Program-made: the position numbers and the translations under genes
In this document: positions 1-9,348 of the stretch, one piece after another
Position numbering within the stretch: the stretch's first letter is position 1
Layout of the letters: every line of letters starts with the position of its first letter
Notes under the pieces: model-generated
Told to the model about the DNA's origin: nothing
Database searches by the model: none
What the model saw: only the letters and a program-made list of their open reading frames with translations
Assembly: GCA_003249255.1 (NCBI GenBank)
Contig: QKJP01000049.1
Location: 124,001-188,000, forward strand
From: Bacteroidales bacterium
GTDB taxonomy: Bacteria; Bacteroidota; Bacteroidia; Bacteroidales; Marinilabiliaceae
Direction: 5' to 3'
Length of the DNA stretch: 64,000 nt

Positions 1-156
1 ACCATGTAGATTTATTACTCCTAATAAGTATTCCTTTGAGTTTGGAACCTTTGTATATGTTTTTAGTTCCAGAATGTTTTGTACTTTCAGTGTATCTATA
101 GCGAAAACTTCGTTATTGATGTAAAATGATATGATGGATAAGGGTTTACCTGACAT
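1..156 (-). CDS. cheW: CheW-like coupling protein, N-terminal part (cut by window edge)
   Basis: The first 52 codons of a minus-strand gene start at ATG 154-156 and run off the left end of the window. The translation fits the first beta-strands of a CheW domain: FYINNEVFAIDTLKVQNIL is followed by a K(V/I)PNS segment and LGVINLHG, the place where CheW proteins carry the conserved G(V/I)xNLRG loop. CheW links chemoreceptors to the CheA kinase in the cytoplasmic array. It lies 25 bp downstream of cheA on the same strand, as the last gene visible here of the chemosensory operon. The C-terminal two thirds cannot be seen, so a CheV-type fusion is not excluded. Confidence 0.85.
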   Translation of the reverse strand, partial: MSGKPLSIISFYINNEVFAIDTLKVQNILELKTYTKVPNSKEYLLGVINLHG

Positions 157-181
157 AATTAATGAATTTTATATGCGAATC

Positions 182-2257
182 TTATTCTTTTTGATATTTC
201 TTTGCTAATTCATTGTGGATTAATCTATTGGTGTCTATTACCAAAGAGATACTTCCATCTCCCATAATCGATGCCCCACTTATATTATCTTGCCCTTTTA
301 AAAATCTACCCAATGCTTTTACAACTGTTTGGTATTCACCAACGACTTGATCCACCAACAATGCCACCAATTTTTCTTCGTATTTTATTAGAATTATTTG
401 CTCTTCACCGGTTTTTGAATCTGGTTCATCTTCATTAAAGCTATTTCTTAAGTTGATGTAGGGATACTGTCTATCTTCAATAGTCACAACGTTATTGAAA
501 TTTTTGGTGAATTTTATACTGTTGTCAAGTGCGTGAATTTTTTCGATGGAAGATATTGGAATCACATATTGATTGCCGGCCACCTTTATAAGCAATCCAT
601 CAATGATTGAAAGAGTCATCGGTAATTCTAATGTGGTTGTGGTTCCAACTCCTATTTCAGAATCTAATGTTACTTCTCCTCTAATTTCACCAATTTTCTT
701 TTTTACAACGTCCATTCCAACACCACGACCAGAAACATCAGAAACGACTTCTTTGGTAGAAAATCCACTTAAGAAAACTAAATCAAAAATTTCTTTTTTC
801 GAGAGTTCAGCATTTTCATCAATTAAACCTTTGGAAATTGCTTTTTTTCTAACATATTCTGAATCAATTCCTTTGCCATTGTCTGTTACCTTGATAATAA
901 CACTTGCTCCTGAGTAATAGGCTTTGAAATTGATTGTGCCATTTGCAGGTTTCCCATTTGCAACCCGTTCTTCCGGTGTTTCAATACCATGATCCATTGA
1001 ATTTCTTATGATATGTAATAATGGATCAGTTAAATGTTCAATGATGTTTTTATCTAATTCGATGTCACCACCTTCTATTACAAAGTCTACCTCTTTGTTT
1101 AACTCATTTGATAAATCACGGACCAATCTCTGAAAACGCATGAGCTCACTTTGAAGTGGAATCAAACTAATTTCAAAAGCGTTATCGCGTAATTGTCTAC
1201 TTAATTTTTGGATGCTTTCAGCGAGTTGAAGAATACCTGGTTTACCATCATTTTCAGCATAAAGATGTAATTGTGCTTGTATGGTTACCATCTCACTGAC
1301 TAAGTTTACAAGTTCATCAATTTTTGTTGAGGCTACTCGAATACTGGAAATTTTATGTTCCTTCTGCTGTGTTTTCTTAGGAGTTGGAGTTGATGCATTA
1401 ACTGCTTTACTCTCCTGCGGAGCAATTTCCTCCCTTTTGGCCGAGAACTTATTTAAGCTTTCAACAGTTAATGCAACCTGATTTTTTTGGGACTCAGTTA
1501 TTAGTTCCTGAACATCTTTTAATTCAAGAATGTTTCCTTTACCTACAGGGTTGATATTTAATGTACACTCATCCTCAACAAATATAAATACGTCTTTGAT
1601 GTCATTAATAGAATCTTCTGTATTCAAAAGGATTTGCCAGTGACAATAATTATTAATGGGATCGAAATCCTTTAATGTTGGGACGTTTTGAATAAATGAG
1701 ATGACTTTTGCTTGTCCCATTGCATGCAAATCATCTAATAAATATAGGGGATTAGTTCCATTTCTGAGAATATCTTCATTTGGCAAGAAGTCAATGAGAT
1801 AAACTTGTGAACTCGGAATCTCTTTTTCAGGAGCAATTTCAGAAATCTGTTCCTCTTGAGCAGTTACTGTCTGTGAATCGGAATTTGCAGCTGCCTGAAC
1901 CCTTTTTATAAACTGATTTTGATGAAGTCTATCACCTTCTTCTGTAATATCACCAATGTCCAAAAGATGCTTTATGTGATCGATTGATTCAAATGTCAGA
2001 GAGATGATATTATTATCAATAGTTAACTTGTCATTTCGAACTAAATCAAATATAGTTTCTAAATGATGGGTGAATTCACTTAAATCGTTAAAGCCAAACA
2101 TTGCACCACCTCCTTTAAGAGAGTGCATTGCACGGAAAATCCGTTCGATAATTTCTTTATCATCCATGTCATTTTCCAGAAGGAATAAGGCTTCTTCCAG
2201 ATCATGGATATTATCCAACGATTCTTCAACAAATTTGTTTCTAAACTTATCAATCAT
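182..2257 (-). CDS. cheA: CheA-type chemotaxis histidine kinase
   Basis: A 691-residue CheA-like kinase with domains in the usual order. An N-terminal HPt domain carries the phospho-accepting His45 in MHSLKGGGAMFG. A P2-like region lies at about 150-240. A P3 dimerisation segment at about 300-365 has the sequence VNLVSEMV. The HATPase domain has its N-box around HIIRNSMDHG (His415, Asn419), then DNGKGID and GRGVGMD. A CheW-like P5 domain runs from about 545 to the end. The protein should autophosphorylate in response to the receptor and pass phosphate to CheY. Its first 8 bp overlap the end of the separate HPt gene, which indicates translational coupling. All kinase motifs look intact. Confidence 0.95.
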   Translation of the reverse strand: MIDKFRNKFVEESLDNIHDLEEALFLLENDMDDKEIIERIFRAMHSLKGGGAMFGFNDLSEFTHHLETIFDLVRNDKLTIDNNIISLTFESIDHIKHLLDIGDITEEGDRLHQNQFIKRVQAAANSDSQTVTAQEEQISEIAPEKEIPSSQVYLIDFLPNEDILRNGTNPLYLLDDLHAMGQAKVISFIQNVPTLKDFDPINNYCHWQILLNTEDSINDIKDVFIFVEDECTLNINPVGKGNILELKDVQELITESQKNQVALTVESLNKFSAKREEIAPQESKAVNASTPTPKKTQQKEHKISSIRVASTKIDELVNLVSEMVTIQAQLHLYAENDGKPGILQLAESIQKLSRQLRDNAFEISLIPLQSELMRFQRLVRDLSNELNKEVDFVIEGGDIELDKNIIEHLTDPLLHIIRNSMDHGIETPEERVANGKPANGTINFKAYYSGASVIIKVTDNGKGIDSEYVRKKAISKGLIDENAELSKKEIFDLVFLSGFSTKEVVSDVSGRGVGMDVVKKKIGEIRGEVTLDSEIGVGTTTTLELPMTLSIIDGLLIKVAGNQYVIPISSIEKIHALDNSIKFTKNFNNVVTIEDRQYPYINLRNSFNEDEPDSKTGEEQIILIKYEEKLVALLVDQVVGEYQTVVKALGRFLKGQDNISGASIMGDGSISLVIDTNRLIHNELAKKYQKE

Positions 2258-2648
2258 CAGTTTCTTTGTTAAGACTGTAAATGTTATCGAAGAATTTGAT
2301 CAAAAGCTGGGTTTTATCTTCAGTAACAGGTAAACTATCTTCTTTACTCGTGAGAGCCGTATGTAATATATTTACTACAACCACAGTTTCTTTTAGCAAG
2401 TTTTCAACTTGAATTCCCTTGCCGCGATAAAGTGCTTCGTATGCCCTGGAAACTGGCATGGCTATCTCTGTTAAATGCGGAAAGCCAAACATAGGAGCAG
2501 ATCCTTTAATCGTATGCATCGTTCGAAAAATTTTTTCGATTAATTCTTTTGGGAATATGTTGTTAGTTACTAATTCAATTTGATCTTGAATAGCTGTTAG
2601 ATCTTTTTGGGTTTCAGTAATAAATATATTCTTAATACGTTCAATCAT
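2250..2648 (-). CDS. Free-standing HPt phosphotransfer protein
   Basis: A 132-residue protein made of a single HPt domain. His45 in MHTIKGSAPMFG is the expected phosphorylation site. Its first 60 residues align well by eye with the HPt domain of the neighbouring CheA, with the same spacing to the His and the same MFGF motif. It therefore looks like a duplicated CheA P1 domain that became its own gene. It starts inside the stop codon of cheY (ATGA overlap) and overlaps the start of cheA by 8 bp, so the three are tightly coupled. It may act as a phosphate shuttle or sink between CheA and CheY; that role is inferred. Confidence 0.88.
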   Translation of the reverse strand: MIERIKNIFITETQKDLTAIQDQIELVTNNIFPKELIEKIFRTMHTIKGSAPMFGFPHLTEIAMPVSRAYEALYRGKGIQVENLLKETVVVVNILHTALTSKEDSLPVTEDKTQLLIKFFDNIYSLNKETDD

Positions 2649-3010
2649 CGTAATACCCTTGTAATAGCACTTAAAAGTTTTGCAGGTACGAAAGGTTTAA
2701 TAATCCAACCGGTGGCTCCAGCTTGTTTTGCTTCCATTTTTTTTGCAGCTTGTGATTCTGTGGTTAGGAATAATATTGGAATATGCTTATACGCATCTAT
2801 TTCCCTGATTTTTCTAATCAATCCAAGGCCATCCAAGTTTGGCATGTGAAGGTCCGTGATAACAATGTCGATAGTGCGACCATCTAAAAACTGGAGGGCA
2901 TCTTCTCCATCAACTCCAACTAAAACATCATAACCTTCATTTTGAAGTGTAAAGTTGACTACTTCACGGATACTCTCAGAATCGTCAACAATAAGAACTG
3001 TCTTTGCCAT
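2645..3010 (-). CDS. cheY: CheY-like single-domain response regulator
   Basis: A 121-residue stand-alone receiver domain. The acidic pocket is Asp9-Asp10, the phospho-acceptor is Asp53 in ITDLHMPNLDG, the switch Thr is at 83-84 (FLTTES) and the conserved Lys is Lys105 in IIKPF. All key residues are present. There is no output domain, so it should act by protein contact, as CheY does. It lies between the STAS gene and the HPt gene, and its stop codon overlaps the HPt start. Which downstream machine it controls (gliding, secretion, cell surface or second messenger) cannot be told from the window; no flagellar gene is present. Confidence 0.93.
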   Translation of the reverse strand: MAKTVLIVDDSESIREVVNFTLQNEGYDVLVGVDGEDALQFLDGRTIDIVITDLHMPNLDGLGLIRKIREIDAYKHIPILFLTTESQAAKKMEAKQAGATGWIIKPFVPAKLLSAITRVLR

Positions 3011-3026
3011 AGTAATAATCTTAAAA

Positions 3027-3338
3027 TTAATTTAGTAAAAGGTTAAAGCCAGAATTATCAACTAGAACTTTTAGTTCTTCTTTTAAATTAGCTGTAATTT
3101 TAACTTCCTTATTTTCTTTTGAAAATGTATTTTTTAATACAAAAAGTAACTGAATAAAAGTTACGTCAATATTGTCAATTTGTTCAATAATAATCTCTAA
3201 ATTCTCGTTGAAAGCAAGTTCATCATTGATTTGGTTGGTGATTTTATTAATGTGATTTATGATCAACTGTCCGGAAAAAGTAATTGTTGTTTTTCCTTTG
3301 TTAGACTCTATTTTAACGCTGTAAGGTGCTTTATCCAT
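3027..3338 (-). CDS. STAS-domain protein
   Basis: A 103-residue protein with the pattern of a STAS (anti-sigma factor antagonist-like) domain: alternating beta-strands and helices, an FSGQL start of the second strand, and DNIDVTFIQLL at 55-65. The usual phosphorylatable Ser/Thr of this loop (DSSG in SpoIIAA) would correspond to Thr60. It sits 16 bp upstream of cheY and 15 bp downstream of the receptor gene, inside the chemosensory operon. STAS proteins do occur beside CheA and CheY in non-flagellar chemosensory systems. Sequence similarity to classical STAS domains is weak, so the call rests on pattern plus context. Confidence 0.65.
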   Translation of the reverse strand: MDKAPYSVKIESNKGKTTITFSGQLIINHINKITNQINDELAFNENLEIIIEQIDNIDVTFIQLLFVLKNTFSKENKEVKITANLKEELKVLVDNSGFNLLLN

Positions 3339-3353
3339 AGGAATACGAACTAG

Positions 3354-5060
3354 TTAAAATTTTTCATAATTATCCAAATCAAAATCTTTATCGAAATTAG
3401 TAAATGGATTATCTTTTTTTGGAGACTCTATCTTCCTATATTTTTCTTCTTCTAAGATAGGATTTTCTGAGTTGATATCTAGACTAATTTCAAGATTCGA
3501 GGTCTCACTTTCTATCTTTTCTTCTTTGTTTAAAGAAAAATAGCTTACTGCTGCTTTTAAATTGGCGGCTAAATTGGCTAGAGAGTCAGAGCTTTGAGTT
3601 AGTTGATCTGAGGATGATGCATTTTCTTGGGTGATCATATTTAATTGTTGCATCGCTAAATTAATCTGTTCGGCTCCGGTTTTTTGTTCCATGCTCGCTG
3701 CTGAAATCTCCTTAATTAATTGAGTTGTTTTTTCAATGTCAGGAACTAGTGCTTTTGCCTTGTTACCAGCTTCTTGAGAAACTTTTAAACCTGTTTTAAC
3801 GAGTGAAACAATTTCTTCTGCTGCAATTTTACTTCTTTCAGCAAGTTTTCTTACTTCTGCAGCTACCACCGAGAAGCCTCGTCCTTGTTCTCCTGCTCTC
3901 GCGGCTTCAACTGCAGCATTTAAAGCTAATATGTTCGTTTGAAAAGCAATGTCACTAATGATGGTAATTTTTTCAGAAACTGCTTTCATTGCCTGTGCTG
4001 CTTCAGATGTTAGCTTGTCTGCCACTGAAACATCTGTTGCTGTTTCAATAGTTATTTTTTCTGTTTGAATTGCATTGTCGGTATTTTGGTCAATGTTAGC
4101 TACCATTTCTTCGATAGAAGTAGAAACCTCTTCGGCAGATGCTGCTTGATCAGCCGAGCCTTTCGATAGTTGCAGGGAATTAGTTTTAAGATGTTCGCTG
4201 GAATTAACTAATTCATTGGCATTGTTTTGAATGGATATAACAGTCTTTTTTATACTGTCAGCCATTGCAACAAGTGCTTTTGCTAAATCGCCAATTTCAT
4301 CATCTTGGTTAATGTTTACAGTTGCTGATAAATCTCCTTCTCCAATGGATTGAGCAAACTTTACGCTTTTGTTTAATGGGTTTACAATAGACATGTATAA
4401 AAGGTATGCTGTACCTATTGCAATTACAAGGATAATAATACTCATTAAAATAATCACCCACTGAAGAACTGAGAAACTACTTGATGTTTCTTCTAATGTA
4501 CTGTTGCTAATTGTGAGGTATTGGTTTGCTAATTTGTCAATGCGTTGTGTGATATTGTCTGATAAATCTATGACTTCTCCACCCTCTTGTACTTGGGGTT
4601 CTACGTCAAACAGAATCATCGCATCTTCATAAGATTCAAAAGTATTCAGGTTATTCATGATGTATTTCTCCATTAAGACAAGGCGATCTATGTCTTGAAA
4701 TATTGAATCAGCTTTGTTGATGTTTATGGAATCCCATTCCTGATAAAAAGCTTGAATCTCACTTTTTAATAGAGGATAATCAACGGTATGTAGGCTGTCT
4801 AAACGAATTTTATCAGGGGTTCCAGATTGTTTTTCAATAAATACCCAACTGCGTATAAGCATTTTTGAATCTGTGATCAGTGTTCCTAACTGATTAAGTT
4901 TCTCCGATGATGGCGAATATACTCCTGTAAGTTTATGATTTAAGTTTTTACTTGTGGTTAGAGTTGAGAAAGTCCAAATACCATTTATAATGATAAACAG
5001 TAATATTATACCAAATCCAAATATTAGTTTTTGAGCAATGTTTAGTTTTATGTTTTTCAT
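3354..5060 (-). CDS. Methyl-accepting chemotaxis protein
   Basis: A 568-residue receptor. A first membrane segment at about 12-30 and a second at about 200-222 flank a helical periplasmic sensor of about 165 residues, of the four-helix-bundle type by appearance. A HAMP domain follows (about 223-275), then a long signalling coiled coil. The hairpin tip, near residues 371-402, is highly conserved and includes [20 protein letters not shown] and [10 protein letters not shown]. The tail ends in an acidic, charged stretch without a clear CheR-tethering pentapeptide. It lies between a periplasmic YfiR-like protein upstream and the STAS, CheY, HPt and CheA genes downstream. That makes it the dedicated input of this array. 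Confidence 0.95.
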   Translation of the reverse strand: MKNIKLNIAQKLIFGFGIILLFIIINGIWTFSTLTTSKNLNHKLTGVYSPSSEKLNQLGTLITDSKMLIRSWVFIEKQSGTPDKIRLDSLHTVDYPLLKSEIQAFYQEWDSININKADSIFQDIDRLVLMEKYIMNNLNTFESYEDAMILFDVEPQVQEGGEVIDLSDNITQRIDKLANQYLTISNSTLEETSSSFSVLQWVIILMSIIILVIAIGTAYLLYMSIVNPLNKSVKFAQSIGEGDLSATVNINQDDEIGDLAKALVAMADSIKKTVISIQNNANELVNSSEHLKTNSLQLSKGSADQAASAEEVSTSIEEMVANIDQNTDNAIQTEKITIETATDVSVADKLTSEAAQAMKAVSEKITIISDIAFQTNILALNAAVEAARAGEQGRGFSVVAAEVRKLAERSKIAAEEIVSLVKTGLKVSQEAGNKAKALVPDIEKTTQLIKEISAASMEQKTGAEQINLAMQQLNMITQENASSSDQLTQSSDSLANLAANLKAAVSYFSLNKEEKIESETSNLEISLDINSENPILEEEKYRKIESPKKDNPFTNFDKDFDLDNYEKF

Positions 5061-5085
5061 ATAATTTTATTTTCCTAACAAGAAA

Positions 5086-5598
5086 TTATAGACTTATAGC
5101 TGCTGCCATATTTTCTAATTTAGAGCTTATTGGTACTCCAAAGTTAGCTGCATTTGCTTTATGGATTTCAAATTTTAATTTATCATCACGAATTACAAAG
5201 TTAATCATAGCTCCATATTTTGTAGCTCCTTCACTTTCTGTTATTATTAGCGTATTTTTTCCATTAACTTTCTTTTTTATCATTTCAGCATGCTTTGCCA
5301 TGTCTACAGTAGAAGACACATAAATTACCTGACAATCTGATACTTCTCCTGGGGAATTAAATTCAACGATTTTCACGTCTTGAAAACCAAATTTTTTACC
5401 CTCAGAATGCTTTCTCATTTGATCTGCCATTTTACTATCCCTAATGATTCCTATTACAAAGTCACCCTGCTTTGTTTCTTCAGGCCATCCGATATATCGA
5501 ATGAAGTTCATCGTGAAAACAGCTTTATATTTAATGACTTGAGCATGAGAAATGAAAGGAAATAGTAGAATTCCAATTATTGCAAAATATTTTCTCAT
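5086..5598 (-). CDS. YfiR/HmsC-like periplasmic protein (DUF4154)
   Basis: A 170-residue exported protein with a signal peptide (residues 1-20, ending SHA-Q). The start of the mature part, YKAVFTMNFIRYIGWPEE, matches the family hallmark A(F/Y)xxNFxxxxxWP. Further strands follow the YfiR pattern (FVIGIIRD, CQVIYVSS, TLIITES, MINFVIRDDKLKFEI). In Pseudomonas, YfiR is a periplasmic regulator that represses the diguanylate cyclase YfiN. Here it is the first gene of a chemosensory operon, 25 bp upstream of the receptor, and no cyclase is nearby. A role as ligand-binding or redox-responsive partner of the receptor is an inference from context. Confidence 0.8.
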   Translation of the reverse strand: MRKYFAIIGILLFPFISHAQVIKYKAVFTMNFIRYIGWPEETKQGDFVIGIIRDSKMADQMRKHSEGKKFGFQDVKIVEFNSPGEVSDCQVIYVSSTVDMAKHAEMIKKKVNGKNTLIITESEGATKYGAMINFVIRDDKLKFEIHKANAANFGVPISSKLENMAAAISL

Positions 5599-5716
5599 AT
5601 AAGAAAATGTTTAATTTAAAAATTAAGTTTATTACACTGCGTACGGTTAAATGTTGTTTATGTTTCCTTTTTAGGGTTCATTTTTGCTTATTAGTTTATC
5701 TATCTAATCGATAAGT

Positions 5717-5724
5717 TAATTTTG
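5717..5724 (+). promoter_or_regulatory. Candidate -7 element for the 5.8 kb gene
   Basis: TAATTTTG is a perfect match to the Bacteroidota -7 consensus TAnnTTTG and lies about 70 bp upstream of the ATG at 5793. No good -33 TTTG is found at the proper spacing, so support is moderate. Confidence 0.35.
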
Positions 5725-5792
5725 AATTATCTTTACTTCAAAAAAAGAAAAAGGTTTTGAAACTTCCTTTAAAACTATATAATTTTTACATA

Positions 5793-6851
5793 ATGTTTAT
5801 AAGATTTTCACAAATACCCGATTTATTTGATTTAAAAGAACTATCCACTGCCGGAAGTAAATCTATATCCAAACGTATCTTTAGTCAAGGTGTTGATCCA
5901 GATTCTTTGTTGAAAATTAATCTTTATATAAATGTTAAAAATGACAAGGATTTCTCTGTAATTAGTGAATTTGTTAAGCATTTAATGGCTTCAAATGGAA
6001 AAACTATCAATTGGCCTTATGCTATTGTTCCTTGTGGGCAACTTAATGAAGGTGAAATGCAAATTGAACTGCTTCATACCGATCAAAAGAATAAGGGAAA
6101 TGTGGTTCATAAAGAGTTTCAAAATCATTCTTATTCTGTTCTAAGCACAGAAAAAGGAAGTTTTTTGTTTTCCGGGGGAATTCGGTTTTATGAAAACGAT
6201 GATTTTGTTGATAGTATACAGCGAGGGTTAGATTTTGTTGAGGCTTTGTTAGATAAAGAAGAAATGCAATTAGAACATGTTGTATCTCATTTAAATTTGA
6301 TTGGAGGAATTAATGATGTGTCTCGAAGTCGTGAATTTCCCGGTAGTAATTATTCAATTTACAAAGCTATTCGAGATTATTATTTTGATGGGGCTAATGG
6401 TGTTCAATGCAGTTCTGTGGGATTAGGAGTAGGTGGATTTGGATTCGATTTTTTTGCTTATAAAAGTGGTGAAGATTCTGATATTCAAACTTTAAATGAA
6501 GCTCGGAGTAATGTTTTTTCATACCGGATTATTGGAGATCAGTTGTTTTTTGGTGAAGTGAATGGATGGGATGAGGCCGAGCCTTGTTATGGAGATATTA
6601 ATGCGCAAGTTTCTATTGCTGTAAAAAAGATTCGTGATGGGTTAGAGGGTTTTGTAAAAGGTAATGATAAGGACATTCAGGAAGTAGAATTCAATTATAT
6701 AAGAGTTTTTGTTCGAGCAGAAAGCCACCTTGAGTTTGTTGAGAGTTTTGTTCGAGAGAATTTAAATCCTAATTTATGCCGGGTTGTTTTGGCAAATCCT
6801 AAGGATGAAAAGTGCCTAGTTGTTATAGAGGGTGTTGCGATGCTTCGATAA
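5793..6851 (+). CDS. Tandem RidA-like protein, chorismatase (FkbO/Hyg5)-like
   Basis: A 352-residue soluble protein starting at ATG 5793; an in-frame TTG 36 bp upstream is less likely. It looks like two RidA/YjgF-type halves. The C-terminal segment (FNYIRVFVRAESHLEF, then CLVVIEGVAMLR at the very end) resembles the RidA strand pattern that closes with LVEIEAVA. The middle stretch IGGINDVSRSREFPGSNYS resembles the N-G-rich segment of the chorismatase family FkbO/Hyg5/XanB2, which makes benzoate-type acids from chorismate. The match is by eye and remote, so activity is not established. It stands alone upstream of an MMPL exporter on the same strand, an arrangement reminiscent of pigment or polyene loci. 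Confidence 0.5.
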   Translation: MFIRFSQIPDLFDLKELSTAGSKSISKRIFSQGVDPDSLLKINLYINVKNDKDFSVISEFVKHLMASNGKTINWPYAIVPCGQLNEGEMQIELLHTDQKNKGNVVHKEFQNHSYSVLSTEKGSFLFSGGIRFYENDDFVDSIQRGLDFVEALLDKEEMQLEHVVSHLNLIGGINDVSRSREFPGSNYSIYKAIRDYYFDGANGVQCSSVGLGVGGFGFDFFAYKSGEDSDIQTLNEARSNVFSYRIIGDQLFFGEVNGWDEAEPCYGDINAQVSIAVKKIRDGLEGFVKGNDKDIQEVEFNYIRVFVRAESHLEFVESFVRENLNPNLCRVVLANPKDEKCLVVIEGVAMLR

Positions 6852-6941
6852 TTAGCTTGTGTGTCGTTTAATTCTTTTTAATTACATTCGCGTGGCTTTA
6901 CCCTAATTGTCTTTCGTTTAAAAGTAACAACTACAAAGTGT

Positions 6942-9347
6942 ATGTGGATTAGAATTGCTCGATTTATTTTGAGATATCGAATTGCAATCCTTATAGGATT
7001 GGTTATTATGACTGTGTTTATGGGGTACCAGTCACGCAAAATTGAAATGTCCTATCAATATGCACCCCTTCTTCCCAAGGATGATACTACATATATTGAG
7101 AATCAGACTTTTGTAAAGTTATTTGGTTCAGAGAGTAATCTTATAATTTTAGGTGTTCAAAATGAAGACTTCTTCGAGCTTCAAGATTTTACAGCTTGGG
7201 AGGAAATGGCTGATTCTATTGAATCCGTAAGTGGAGTTACCTCTGTTTTTTCTATTGGAGAAGCTTACAATTTAGTTAAGGATAAGGAAAATAAGTTATT
7301 TAAGGTAGAGCCGGTATTTCCTGCTAAAGTTAAATATCAATCGGAGTTAGATTCTCTTATCAAAGTTTTTAAAGGATTACCTTTTTATAAGGATCTGCTT
7401 TATAATGACGAATCCAAGGCCTATTTAATGGCAATTTCCTTGGATAACGATATTTTTCATAGCAAGAAAAGGGTAAAACTTGTTGAAGATATTCGAGAAA
7501 AAGCCAATCATTATGTCAGGGCAACCAAGCGAAATGTTCTTTTTTCGGGTTTGCCATATATACGTGTTGTAACTGCTGAAATGATAAAAGGGGAGCTGAA
7601 TATGTTTATTGTTTTAGCCTTGGTTATAACTGCTTTAATTATATTCTTGTTTTTTCGATCTTTTAAAGTTGTTTTGTTTTGCATGTTAGTTGTTGGCATG
7701 GCTGTTATCTGGGCATTGGGTATACAAGGCATGTTTGGTTATAAGATTACTATTCTTACCGGAATGATTCCTCCGTTGATTATTGTGATCGGAATACCCA
7801 ATTCTGTTTTCTTGTTAAATAAATATCATCAAGAATATCGGAAGCATAAAAATAAGATTAAAGCTCTTCAGCGTGTTATCCGAAAAATTGGAAATGCCAC
7901 TTTTTTAACGAATTTAACTACTGCTTCAGGTTTTGCAACATTTATTTTTACCAGTAGTGCTATTCTTGTTGAGTTTGGTGTGATTGCTGCAATTAATATT
8001 ATGGTGGTATTCTTTTTGAGTATTCTTCTTATACCCATTATATTTAGTTTTTTAGATGGTCCAAAAGAAAGACATATTAAGCATTTAGATAATCAGGTTG
8101 TAGGGAAGTTAGTTGATTTTCTAGTGAAAATTTCCTTGAATCACCGGAGGAAGATTTATTTGTTTTCGTCTCTAATATTATTGGTCAGTTTCTATGGGAT
8201 TAGCCGGATAAAGACAACTGGTTTTATGCTTGATGATATTCCGCATGATAATGCTTTATATCAGGATCTTAAGTTTTTTGAAGAAAACTTTAATGGATTA
8301 ATGCCCTTAGAGGTTGTTATCGATACGAAAAAGCCTAATGGTGCACTGAAAGCTAGTGCGTTGAAGAAAATGGATAAGTTGCAGGAGGAGTTATCTGAAC
8401 TTCACGAGATATCAAAACCCCTATCGCTTGTTGAAGTGATTAAATTTGCGCGGCAATCATTTTATAATGGGAACAGTAAATATTTTGGCATCCCAAGTCA
8501 ACAGGAACGAAATTTCATACTTTCTTATGTTGGGAAAACGAATACCGGAGAGCAGTCCGGGATTGTTACTAATTTTCTGGATAGTACCAAGCAAAGGACT
8601 CGTCTAAGCTTTCGGATGAAAGACATCGGAACAACTAATATGAAATCCTTAGATACTGAAATTAGACGGATCATAGAAAAAGTATTTCCTTCCGACCATT
8701 ATTCAACGATGTTAACAGGTGCAAGCGTTGTGTTTTTTAAGGGGACTGAGTATTTGGTTGAGAATTTATTTGTGAGTTTAATATTAGCTATAGTGTTAAT
8801 AGCTTCTTTTATGGCGTGGATGTTCTCATCCAAACGAATGGTTTTGGTTTCTTTAATACCGAATCTTTTTCCGTTGTTAACGACAGCTGCTTTAATGGGT
8901 TATTTTCATATTCCAATTAAACCCTCAACTATATTGGTTTTTAGTATTGCTTTTGGAATATCTGTTGATGATACCATTCATTATTTAGCAAAGTATCGAC
9001 AGGAATTGTCTGAGACCAACTGGAGCATTAAAGCTGCTGTTGTTTTAGCTCTCAAAGAGACAGGTGTAAGTATGATATATACTTCCATTATATTGTTTTT
9101 TGGATTTGGGATATTTGGTGTTTCCCAATTTGGCGGAACCGTAGCTTTAGGTGTTTTGGTGGCGGTTACTTTGTTAGTGGCTTTATTTAGTAATTTAATA
9201 TTGTTACCGTCATTGCTGTTAAGTCTTGAAAAAGCCATAACAAATAAATCCTTTAAAGAGCCTCTTTTACAGATCTATAATGAGGATGAGGATATTGAAT
9301 TAGAGGATTTGATAATTGAAAATACTCAACAAAAGATTAATAAATAG
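6942..9347 (+). CDS. MMPL/RND-superfamily exporter
   Basis: An 801-residue membrane protein with the two-fold RND architecture. A first membrane helix (about 12-30) precedes a large extracytoplasmic domain. Five helices follow between about 215 and 375, then a seventh helix near 400, a second large domain and a last helix block at about 625-770. The second-half motif GISVDDTIHYLAKYR contains the acidic pair typical of MMPL/COG1033 proteins. Such pumps usually export lipids, pigments or hopanoid-like compounds using the proton gradient. The stop codon is one base away from the ATG of the prenyl synthase gene, which suggests co-transcription. The substrate is unknown. Confidence 0.88.
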   Translation: MWIRIARFILRYRIAILIGLVIMTVFMGYQSRKIEMSYQYAPLLPKDDTTYIENQTFVKLFGSESNLIILGVQNEDFFELQDFTAWEEMADSIESVSGVTSVFSIGEAYNLVKDKENKLFKVEPVFPAKVKYQSELDSLIKVFKGLPFYKDLLYNDESKAYLMAISLDNDIFHSKKRVKLVEDIREKANHYVRATKRNVLFSGLPYIRVVTAEMIKGELNMFIVLALVITALIIFLFFRSFKVVLFCMLVVGMAVIWALGIQGMFGYKITILTGMIPPLIIVIGIPNSVFLLNKYHQEYRKHKNKIKALQRVIRKIGNATFLTNLTTASGFATFIFTSSAILVEFGVIAAINIMVVFFLSILLIPIIFSFLDGPKERHIKHLDNQVVGKLVDFLVKISLNHRRKIYLFSSLILLVSFYGISRIKTTGFMLDDIPHDNALYQDLKFFEENFNGLMPLEVVIDTKKPNGALKASALKKMDKLQEELSELHEISKPLSLVEVIKFARQSFYNGNSKYFGIPSQQERNFILSYVGKTNTGEQSGIVTNFLDSTKQRTRLSFRMKDIGTTNMKSLDTEIRRIIEKVFPSDHYSTMLTGASVVFFKGTEYLVENLFVSLILAIVLIASFMAWMFSSKRMVLVSLIPNLFPLLTTAALMGYFHIPIKPSTILVFSIAFGISVDDTIHYLAKYRQELSETNWSIKAAVVLALKETGVSMIYTSIILFFGFGIFGVSQFGGTVALGVLVAVTLLVALFSNLILLPSLLLSLEKAITNKSFKEPLLQIYNEDEDIELEDLIIENTQQKINK

Positions 9348-9348
9348 C

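Noticed and set aside
573-917. Plus-strand frame of 114 codons inside cheA
   Set aside because: It is the antisense shadow of a strongly conserved kinase domain, and the translation is low-complexity Ser/Thr/Pro.
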